From Lacticaseibacillus songhuajiangensis (GTDB taxonomy: Bacteria > Bacillota > Bacilli > Lactobacillales > Lactobacillaceae): a stretch of DNA of 64,000 nucleotides. Shown here piece after piece: positions 7,588 to 15,300 of this stretch. A model generated the notes under the pieces. The model was given only the letters and a program-made list of their open reading frames with translations, was not told the DNA's origin and searched no databases. A program made the position numbers and the translations under genes. Within the stretch, counting starts at the first letter, position 1. Each line of letters opens with the position of its first letter. The DNA is taken from positions 62,001 through 126,000 of the forward strand of contig NZ_RHNR01000001.1 in the NCBI RefSeq assembly GCF_003946025.1. The letters run 5' to 3'.

Positions 7588-8241
7588 AATCGCCAACCTC
7601 TTCGCCAGCATCCGGGATGCGAGCGACAGCAGGTAGTTCACAACGAAGTACAGTACTGCCAATGCCACGTACATTGGAATCATGTAGTTGACGTTCTGGC
7701 CATAGATCAGCTGCGCGTTGAAGGTTACTTCTGGCAGCAGGATAATCGTAGCCAAGCTGGTGTCCTTAATCAGACTAATGAACTGGCTCACGATTGGTGG
7801 AATCATTTTGCGCAGTGCTTGCGGCAAAATGATGTGCACCATCGCCTGAGTGTAGGTCATCCCGTTGGCACGGGCGGCTTCCATCTGGCCCTTGCTGACG
7901 GCGTTGATGCCGGAACGCACGATTTCGGCAATCATCGCGGCTTCAAAGATACTCAGCGCAATGATGGTGGCCGAAACGGCATTCAGGCGAACCCCCATCT
8001 CCGGCAAACCGAAGTAGACGAAGAACAGTAGCAGCAGCAGTGGCAGGTTCCGGATGATGTCGATGATGAAACCAACGATGGCTGACACCCACTTAATTTT
8101 GACATAGCGGATAATCCCCAGAATCGTCCCCAGAATGAAACTGATGACGATGGAGGCGGCAGACACCTCGAGGGTGACCATGAAGCCTTCGAGCAGGTAG
8201 CGGACGTTAATCCATGATAGTGCTTGTGCAAAAGTATTCAT
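7585..8241 (-). CDS. Polar amino-acid ABC transporter permease (second subunit)
   Basis: 218-residue membrane subunit of the His/Glu/Gln/Arg-opine family (HisM/GlnP class). It has several hydrophobic helices and the cytoplasmic EAA loop EAARANGMTYTQAMVHIILPQALRK around the middle, here quoted only as EAARANGM and ILPQALRK. It forms the import channel with the preceding permease. Last gene of a four-gene operon: ATPase, binding protein, permease, permease. The ribosome site overlaps the end of the upstream gene (AAGGAGGTGG). Its stop codon lies within a family-1 hairpin. Confidence 0.92.
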   Translation of the reverse strand: MNTFAQALSWINVRYLLEGFMVTLEVSAASIVISFILGTILGIIRYVKIKWVSAIVGFIIDIIRNLPLLLLLFFVYFGLPEMGVRLNAVSATIIALSIFEAAMIAEIVRSGINAVSKGQMEAARANGMTYTQAMVHIILPQALRKMIPPIVSQFISLIKDTSLATIILLPEVTFNAQLIYGQNVNYMIPMYVALAVLYFVVNYLLSLASRMLAKRLAI

Positions 8242-8254
8242 CTATGCCACCTCC

Positions 8255-8899
8255 TTAGGCCGTCTGCCAGCGCTTTTCAAGATAGCGCATCAGGTATGAC
8301 AGCGGCATCGTAATAATCAGGTAGAAAATCCCGACGATAAAGTAGGTCTGGAAGGTATCCAGCGTAGCCGCCGCGATTAACTTACCTTGGTACATCAGGT
8401 CAAAGCCGGACACGAAGGCCAGCACGGAGGAGTTCTTGACCAAGTTAATGAACTGGTTGCCCAGTGGGGGAATCGTCACCTTAATGGCCTGCGGGAAGAT
8501 GATGTGCGTCATGGCCTGGAAGTAGGTCAAGCCCACACTGCGCGCACCTTCCATTTGGCCGGTGGAGATGGCCTCAATCCCGGCACGCACCGTTTCGGCG
8601 ATGAACGCGCTGGTGTAGATGGTCAGCCCAATCGTCCCGGCAGCGAACCCGCTGATCGGCAGCACGTACTTCGGAATGACCACATAGAAAATCATCGTGA
8701 TGACCAGCAGCGGAATGTTCCGCACCACTTCAACGTAAATCCGGCCGATGGCGTTAACCCACTTAATCGGACTGATTTCCATGAGGGCAAACGCCGTCCC
8801 CAACACGCAAGACCCAATCAGGCCCAAAATACTACATTCGAGTGTCACGAGGAACGCTGAAACGAGGGTTCCCCAGTTTGAACTAACAATTGATAGCAT
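8255..8899 (-). CDS. Polar amino-acid ABC transporter permease (first subunit)
   Basis: 214 residues, paralogous to the next permease, with the EAA loop EGARSVGLTYFQAM and IIFPQAIK. It partners it in a heterodimeric channel. Its ATG follows the binding-protein stop codon without any spacer (TAGATG), with GGAGGTCAAG as ribosome site, so translation is coupled. Confidence 0.92.
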   Translation of the reverse strand: MLSIVSSNWGTLVSAFLVTLECSILGLIGSCVLGTAFALMEISPIKWVNAIGRIYVEVVRNIPLLVITMIFYVVIPKYVLPISGFAAGTIGLTIYTSAFIAETVRAGIEAISTGQMEGARSVGLTYFQAMTHIIFPQAIKVTIPPLGNQFINLVKNSSVLAFVSGFDLMYQGKLIAAATLDTFQTYFIVGIFYLIITMPLSYLMRYLEKRWQTA

Positions 8900-9724
8900 C
8901 TACTTGACCTCCTTTACGTGGAAGCCCGGAACATCCCCGAACCACTTGTTCGCAATCTTATCGTAAGTCCCGTTTTCCTTAATCTTGGCAAGCGCCTTGT
9001 TAATGGAACGCAGGAAAGGCTTTTGGCCCTTGTTAACGGCAATCCCGTACGGTTCGTTGGTGTAGGTCCCGCCGACAACGACGTAACCCTTATCCTGGAG
9101 CGACATCCCGTAGAGAATCCCGTTGTCGGTTGACAGTGCATCAGCCTGACCCGCCTTGAGCGCCGTGAAGGCGGAGGCGTAATCGGACAGCTGCAGCAGC
9201 TGCGTGTTCGGCGCGGCCTTCTTGATACTGTCACCGTAAGTACTCCCCTGAACCACAATCGTCTTGGTGCCCTTCTTCAGGTCCTTGACGCTCTTAATCT
9301 TGCTGCCCTTCTTGACCAGGATGGAACCCCCAGCCTTGAAGTACACATCGGAAAAGTCAGCCTGCTTCTGCCGTTCTGGCGTGATGGTCATCGTCGCGAT
9401 AATCGCATCGATGTTCCCCGCCTTCAGCAGCGGCATCCGCGTGTCGGATGTCACCTGCACGAACTTCGCGCGGCCAGACGGCCCGAGGATTTCCTTGGTC
9501 AGCGCTTTAGCAACGTCGACGTCAAAGCCCTGAATTTTGCCCGTCTTGATGTTCATCAGGCCGAACAGATTGGTGTCGGCCTTCACGCCCCAGATAATCG
9601 TGTTGGTTTCGGAGGCGTTGGACAGCGTATCGCGTTTAGCGACACTATTGCCGCAACCGGCGAGGGTCACGAGTCCGAGAACCAACATCAGCGGCGCAAT
9701 CAGTTTCCACAATCGCTTCTTCAT
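8900..9724 (-). CDS. Amino-acid ABC transporter substrate-binding lipoprotein
   Basis: 274 residues. A lipoprotein signal of about 23 residues ends in the lipobox LAGC, so Cys24 would be lipidated and the protein held outside the membrane. The mature part is a type-2 periplasmic-binding fold (SBP_bac_3), with FDVDVAKALTKEILG near the N-terminus, IIATMTITPERQKQADFS in the middle and NEPYGIAV later. These features are typical of glutamine/glutamate/aspartate binders. The Arg in ITPERQ fits the alpha-carboxylate contact of this family. GGAGGCGGG precedes the start. Confidence 0.92.
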   Translation of the reverse strand: MKKRLWKLIAPLMLVLGLVTLAGCGNSVAKRDTLSNASETNTIIWGVKADTNLFGLMNIKTGKIQGFDVDVAKALTKEILGPSGRAKFVQVTSDTRMPLLKAGNIDAIIATMTITPERQKQADFSDVYFKAGGSILVKKGSKIKSVKDLKKGTKTIVVQGSTYGDSIKKAAPNTQLLQLSDYASAFTALKAGQADALSTDNGILYGMSLQDKGYVVVGGTYTNEPYGIAVNKGQKPFLRSINKALAKIKENGTYDKIANKWFGDVPGFHVKEVK

Positions 9725-9735
9725 GCTCCCGCCTC

Positions 9736-10476
9736 CTAGTGGTTGATAATCTTACTAATGAACTCCTGCGCCCGCGCTTCCTTAGGGTGATCGAAGAAGC
9801 CAGCCACGTCCGTGCTGTCTTCCAAAATGGTGCCATCAGCCATGAAGATAATCCGGTTCCCCACCTGCTTGGCAAAGCCCATTTCGTGGGTCACCACAAC
9901 CATGGTCATGCCTTGCTGGGCAATCTTCTTCATAACGTCCAGCACGTCACCGATCATTTCAGGGTCCAGCGCACTAGTTGGTTCGTCAAACAGAATGGCC
10001 TTCGGGTGCATCGCTAAGCTGCGGGCGATGGCGACACGCTGCTTCTGACCACCAGAGAGCATGCTGGGGAAGCTGGCAGACTTGTCAGCCAGGCCAACCA
10101 TCTTCAGCAGGTCCATGGCTTCCTTTTCGGCCTTATCCTTGTCCATCTTCTGCACAAGGCGCGGGCCGAGGGTAATATTATCGAGAACGGTCTTGTTCGC
10201 ATATAGGTTAAAATGCTGGAACACCATCCCCACGTCGCGGCGGGTCCGGTTCATGTCCGTTTTCTTGTCCGCTAAATCCATATCGTTAACGATCAGCTGG
10301 CCACTGGTGATTTCTTCCAAGCCGTTAATGGTGCGCAGCAGGGTTGATTTACCTGAACCTGAAGGGCCGATAATGGTGACAACTTCACCCTTATCGATGG
10401 TCAGGTTGATGTTCTTCAATGCGTGGAATTTGTTGCCGTAGTACTTTTCGACATCGTGAAACTCGATCATGGACAT
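9736..10476 (-). CDS. glnQ: Amino-acid ABC transporter ATPase (GlnQ/GltL class)
   Basis: 246-residue ATPase. Walker A GPSGSGKST, signature LSGGQKQR, Walker B ILFDEPTSAL and the H-loop VVVTHEM are all intact. It drives uptake by the two permeases downstream. The start is ATG 10476, served by GGAGGTAAG; an ATG seven codons earlier lacks a site. First gene of the operon, transcribed from the promoter at 10516-10544. The symbol reflects family membership; glutamine versus glutamate or aspartate specificity is not proven. Confidence 0.93.
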   Translation of the reverse strand: MSMIEFHDVEKYYGNKFHALKNINLTIDKGEVVTIIGPSGSGKSTLLRTINGLEEITSGQLIVNDMDLADKKTDMNRTRRDVGMVFQHFNLYANKTVLDNITLGPRLVQKMDKDKAEKEAMDLLKMVGLADKSASFPSMLSGGQKQRVAIARSLAMHPKAILFDEPTSALDPEMIGDVLDVMKKIAQQGMTMVVVTHEMGFAKQVGNRIIFMADGTILEDSTDVAGFFDHPKEARAQEFISKIINH

Positions 10477-10497
10477 TGAACTTACCTCCGTTTTCAT

Positions 10498-10542
10498 AAA
10501 AAAAGCATTTTTTAAATTTTACTGTGAAAATCTAAAAAATGC
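10498..10542 (-). terminator. Terminator of the upstream two-gene cluster, overlapping the ABC operon promoter
   Basis: GCATTTTTTAGATTTT pairs with AAAATTTAAAAAATGC and runs into seven T on the minus strand. It sits 20 bp beyond the stop at 10562. Its arms contain the -35 and -10 of the next operon. Confidence 0.65.
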
Positions 10543-10544
10543 AA
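10516..10544 (-). promoter_or_regulatory. Promoter of the amino-acid ABC operon
   Basis: TTGCAT (10539-10544), a 17-bp spacer and TAAAAT (10516-10521) on the minus strand, 40 bp upstream of the ATPase start. The promoter is buried inside the AT-rich hairpin at 10498-10542. Confidence 0.65.
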
Positions 10545-10561
10545 ATGAAGGCCTTATTCTA

Positions 10562-11380
10562 TTACTGTTTGTTCGTGTCTAGGTAAGCGAGGTCTGCTTC
10601 AATCGTAAATGGTTCCGTTATTGAATTCATCCCCGTTCGGCTCGGCGTCTTTTGCGGGCCGCCACTGAGGACAACTTGCGCTGCCGCTAATCGATACATA
10701 GATGCGGCCTTATCAATTGGCGTCAGACCAATACTGCGTACAGTGGCCAGTTCATGGTAATCCAGGCTGTTCAGGCCACCGACGATGACCCACCTGTTAT
10801 CAGCGGTGTGCGTCAAATCATAATAAGGTAATGGCACCGGCGCACCCATTGCGAGCACTGGCGCCGCGGTTTTCTGGGCGATTCGGGCCAGTGTATTGTC
10901 ATCGAGGCCATGATACTTTAATGTCAGTATCCCCTGTTTTTCCATTTGGGCCGCTAGTTCGTTAATCGCGGCCTGCTGCTGCGGCGTCACGTCCAGGGTG
11001 CTGCGCAGCACCTGCTGGCTCTTAAACACGCCATTAGCGGGCTGTTCGGCCACTTGCGTGTAGGCAGCCACTGCGGCTTGGCGCTGCTTGGCGCTCCCGC
11101 CCAGTGCCTTCTCGATGCGCGGCGAAATGTCCCACTTCACCTTCTTGTCGGTGTAGTAGTAGATGAAGTTCAGCACGATGAAATATAGGAAGATGAGGAA
11201 CAGGAGCAAGAACAGTGAGCCCTGCAGACGGTAGTTCTTGTAACGCAGCCCCTGAATCGCCACGTACAGGAGGTAAAAGTTAGCGATGAAGGCCACAACC
11301 GTGAAGGCACGGCCCTTCGGCTTGTCCTGAATGTTGAAATAATTCAGCAGCCGGTTGATCAAATCAAGTGCGGTTAACAT
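10562..11380 (-). CDS. Membrane protein of unknown function conserved in lactobacilli (DUF6681-like)
   Basis: 272 residues: a cytoplasmic N-terminus, two close hydrophobic segments (about 26-45 and 55-75, the latter LFLLLFLIFLYFIVLNFIYY), then a soluble domain of about 190 residues with no enzyme motif that I recognise. It resembles a family of uncharacterised lactobacillus proteins; the DUF6681 label is from memory and uncertain. It is preceded by the Ser/Thr-rich gene at 11393 with a 12-bp gap, so the two are probably one transcript and may work together at the membrane. Confidence 0.6.
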   Translation of the reverse strand: MLTALDLINRLLNYFNIQDKPKGRAFTVVAFIANFYLLYVAIQGLRYKNYRLQGSLFLLLFLIFLYFIVLNFIYYYTDKKVKWDISPRIEKALGGSAKQRQAAVAAYTQVAEQPANGVFKSQQVLRSTLDVTPQQQAAINELAAQMEKQGILTLKYHGLDDNTLARIAQKTAAPVLAMGAPVPLPYYDLTHTADNRWVIVGGLNSLDYHELATVRSIGLTPIDKAASMYRLAAAQVVLSGGPQKTPSRTGMNSITEPFTIEADLAYLDTNKQ

Positions 11381-11392
11381 GCTTGTCCCTCC

Positions 11393-11902
11393 TTACTGTT
11401 GGGTTGTCGTGGTCTTCTGCGACGAACTACTGTTGGTTGTAGTCCCGGTATCACCGGTGTTGCCACTATCGCCATTATCCGTGTTGTCAGTATTGCCACT
11501 GCCGGTCGTGGTTTTATCCGTAGTCGTGTCGCCCGTCGTGTCCTTGTTGTCTGTCGTTGTGGTGTGCGAACTCGAACTGGAGGACGTGCTGCTAGAAGCC
11601 GAACTGTTGTCGGTCTGGTTCTGCGGCTGACTACTCTCGTCAGCGGAACTGGATGAACTTTCCACAGTGCTAGATTCACTCGGCTTAGACGGCTTGCTGG
11701 AACTCTTGTCACTGCTGCTAGAAGAAGACGTCTCGCCGGTTTTCTTGGCCTTGAGGCTGGAAACCAGACTGCTCTGCGACGCCTCACTCTTTGGCGTACT
11801 GCTTGGGTTAGCGGTGTTGTTGATGACGTTAAACGCGCTAACGAACAAAATCAATGAAACAATTGCGGTTGGTGAAAGCAATGGTTGCGTACGGTATGCC
11901 AT
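11393..11902 (-). CDS. Ser/Thr-rich membrane-anchored protein
   Basis: 169 residues. A single hydrophobic helix (residues about 10-28, LSPTAIVSLILFVSAFNVI) is followed by a low-complexity tail of roughly 130 residues of Ser, Thr, Asn and Asp, ending TTTTQQ. It looks like an uncleaved signal anchor with a disordered extracellular tail, a likely target for O-glycosylation or wall association. No LPXTG motif is present. AAGGAG-type site precedes the ATG. Function unknown; paired with the gene at 10562. Confidence 0.65.
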   Translation of the reverse strand: MAYRTQPLLSPTAIVSLILFVSAFNVINNTANPSSTPKSEASQSSLVSSLKAKKTGETSSSSSSDKSSSKPSKPSESSTVESSSSSADESSQPQNQTDNSSASSSTSSSSSSHTTTTDNKDTTGDTTTDKTTTGSGNTDNTDNGDSGNTGDTGTTTNSSSSQKTTTTQQ

Positions 11903-12300
11903 TTATAAATCTCCTTCATAATTCCGGAAAAACCGGACGTACTTTTGGGCGTCAAGCCTGCGCGCAATCCGCTTTGCAGGTAGCGTGCAAGCCCGTTCGC
12001 CGCTTCTAAGTAACTATTGTCCCACCTTTTGTCTCAAAGCGGAATTGCCTAAGGCTGAATTTCGTGAAATCGTAAGCGAACGTTCACTAAATCGGCACAA
12101 AATTCTTGGCAGATAATCTAACATGGCGTAATTTATAAAATTCAGCCATTACCATAAAAAAACATTTTTTCGACTGCAATTTGGTACTAAAATCGAGTTC
12201 ATTACTGTGACAAAGGCAATTGTGTTTGTCGCATTTGTTTCATCATCATAAATAAAAAACTATTTGTCAATAATATTGACTTTTTCGGCGTGAGCAACGC
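11903..12300. other. AT-rich intergenic region without genes
   Basis: About 400 bp, increasingly AT-rich towards 12100-12290 (for example TTTATAAAATTC and AAAAAACATTTTTTC). It must carry the promoter of the 11393-10562 pair. I see no RNA gene or conserved repeat in it. The base composition resembles the DNA on the other side of the adhesin gene. Confidence 0.4.
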
Positions 12301-12345
12301 AAAAGGTCCCGGCATCCTCCTGTGCGGAAGATGCTGGGACCTTTT
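12301..12345 (-). terminator. Terminator of the giant adhesin gene
   Basis: AAAAGGTCCCGGCATC...GATGCTGGGACCTTTT is a near-perfect inverted repeat 17 bp past the stop, with T runs on both strands. Confidence 0.85.
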
Positions 12346-12361
12346 ACTTCATGCTGCTAAT

Positions 12362-15300
12362 TTAAGCACGGTGCTTGCGCCGCAAGTACAGCAGCGTTGT
12401 TTCCAGTGCCAGGAGAATTAAGCCGGCCACGATTAAACCGTAGCTGACGCTGTCCCCGGTTTGCGGGAAGACCTTTTGCAGCAAACGCTGGTGCTTGCCA
12501 GCCCGTGCCTTGCGGTGGGTAGCTGGCCGCTGATTGCTGCCATAGGTGTCGGGCAGTGGCGGGTTGTCGTTGTTGCCGAAGGTATCCGGCAGTGGCGGGT
12601 TACCCGGTGTGCGATTACCTGGTGCCGGTGGTTCCGGCCCAAAGGTGTCAGGCAACGGTGGTTGTGGCGCGTTTGTAACGTCAACTTGCACCAAACTCTG
12701 CTGTCCAAGCCCAATTGTAAACGGCGTGCTGTTCTGTTCATTCAGCATGTAACCAGCAGGCGCCTTTGTTTCGACAAAGTAGTATTGTCCTGGTAGCAGA
12801 CCAAGGACGACTACTTCACCATTCACATCAGTATTGAGATTGCTTCGAACCAGTGTGCCATCTTCCCGATACAGACTAAACTGAGCACCAGCAAGTAATT
12901 CACCTGTTGCTGCATCACTCTTAACAAGCCGCACACCACCAACACTTTGTTTGTTGGTGACATGAACTCGGGCAACCTGCTGCTGATTGAAATCAACAGT
13001 GAACGCGTAGTGATTGTTTGCGTTCAAAGTATACCCGTTAGGAGCCTGCGTCTCACGGAAATAGTAATCCCCAGGCGTGAGGTCGTTGACTACCAATTGA
13101 CCATTTGCTGAGGTAGTCAAACCACTGCGGACGAGCGTTCCGTCTGTCTCGTAGAGGGCAAAATGCGCACCCGGTAAAACTTGCCCGCTCGTAGCATCTG
13201 TCTTGCTGAGGACAACGCCCCCCTTAGTTTCCTGATCATCTGTTGTGACCAGAGCTGTCTTGTTTGGCTGGTTAAGGGCCACTACGACTGGCACTTGAGC
13301 AGTATTAAGGTCATAACCAGTTGGAGCCTGAATCTCACGGAAGTAGTAGTCCCCAGGAACTAAGTCAGTTACTTTGATGTTTCCGCTTTGTGACGTGGCT
13401 AAATGCTGCTTAACCAGTTTACCATCAGCAGCGTACAGGTTGTAAACTGCACCCACAACTGGCTGCTGATTCTGCGCATCGCGCTTAGTCAGTTGCACAT
13501 TGCCCTGGATGTCGTCGAAGACAAGCATGTGCACCATATCGCCGTTTGTTTTCTTGCCGATAGTAACATGGTAAGTGGTAGCATTCAAACTGAATCCCGC
13601 TGGTGCCTTCAATTCGCGCAGTGTGTATGCACCTGGTTCGAGGTATTCTGCCACCGCATTACCCTGTGCGTCTGTGGTTAAGGTACGTGTCTGTACACCT
13701 TTTGTATTGAACAATCCATAGACCGCATTCGCCACCGCAGCGCCATTCTGCTTGTTTTCTTTGGTCAGCTGCAAGCGACCAAGGTATGGTGTGTTCAGCG
13801 CTTTAACCTCTACTGCTTGGCCTTCCTGCTGATTGAAGACAACCGTGAAGTGGAACTGCTGCTGAATTGCAGGCAAAATGTAGCCTGCTGGTGTTTTTGT
13901 TTCAACAAGGTAGTAGCCACCAGGAACTAGGTTCGGTATCTGCAACTTGCCATTAGAGTCTGTGGTAAGCCCATGACGCAGCAACGTTCCTGTTTGTGTG
14001 GAATAAAGATTGAATTCTGCACCAGCCAAGCCTTCTTTGGTGAAACCGTCTAGCTTAAGCAGAATTGCACTACCGGGTTTTTCTTCATCATAGACTGTTG
14101 CCTTTGCACCAGCTGGAAGTACAGTATCACCTTGGCGACTTGGTTCGCTGGAACCAGTCTGCACCACATTAACGTAGTATTTTTTGTCAGAATTCAGTTT
14201 ATAACCAGTAGGGGCTTCAACTTCTTTAAAGTAGTATTTACCTGGCAGTAACCCATTCACACGGGCCACGCCATTGCCACCGGTCATGACAATCGCTTGA
14301 ATCTCATCCGCGTCATTATAAAGCTTAAATTCGGCTCCTGGCAGTGCGATGTCCATCTGATCAAAGTCCCGTTTGGTGACTTCAACACTGCCGCGCCACT
14401 TGGCATCGGTGGCATTAACCGTCTGGAACAGATTTGCCATTTTGTCCCGAGCAATTGTAAATGAATATTTCTCCTTATTTAGCAGGTAACCAGCTGGTGC
14501 CTTAGTTTCCACCAGATAATAATCACCCGGCGCTAAGTTCCAGAGACTGAATTCGCCGTCGTCTGTAGTTGTACCAGATCTATTCGTATCTGTAGCTTGC
14601 CCGTCAGCACTCACACGATACAGTTCGTAAGTTGCTCCTTTTACCCGTTCTCCAGTATGAAGGGCGGTCTTCTTTAGCGTAACTTCACCATGATATTCGT
14701 TGTTAGCAATCGTCTGGTTATCAACTAAATTACCATCAGCGTCTTTCTCACCATTTGCCTTAATGGTAATGTGCTTGCCCTTGGCATAAGCGCCTGCAAT
14801 GTAGCCTTCAGGTGTGGTGCTGAGGTCTTCTTGCAAAATGTATTCGCCCGGCTTCAGGTTCGACCAACTTAACGTACCATCATCACCAGTTGTGCCTTTA
14901 CGAATCACCTCACCATCTTTGACGTAAACTGGACTACCATCTGGATTATTTTGACCTGACTTCTTGGCCATAAAGAGTTCAAAACCAACACCTGCCAGCG
15001 GTACCGATGGATTATCGCCATCGACCTTAGTAAGCTTGAACCTTAAGTTCGGCCCAACCTCGCCAGATGCACTCCCACCATCGTGATCGATAATGACGGT
15101 CGCTGTTTTCTGCTGGTAGGTCTTAGTGACGTGATCCGCAATGATTGACACCTGATTAGACAAAGTAGCCTGGTCAGCTGACGAATTAATCTTCGCTTCG
15201 TAATCCACTCGGTACGCTCGATTAATTGTCTTGTTGAATTTGACAATCAGTACTTGTGCACCGGTATTTTGATAATCCGTTACGACGCTGACCGTGTAGT

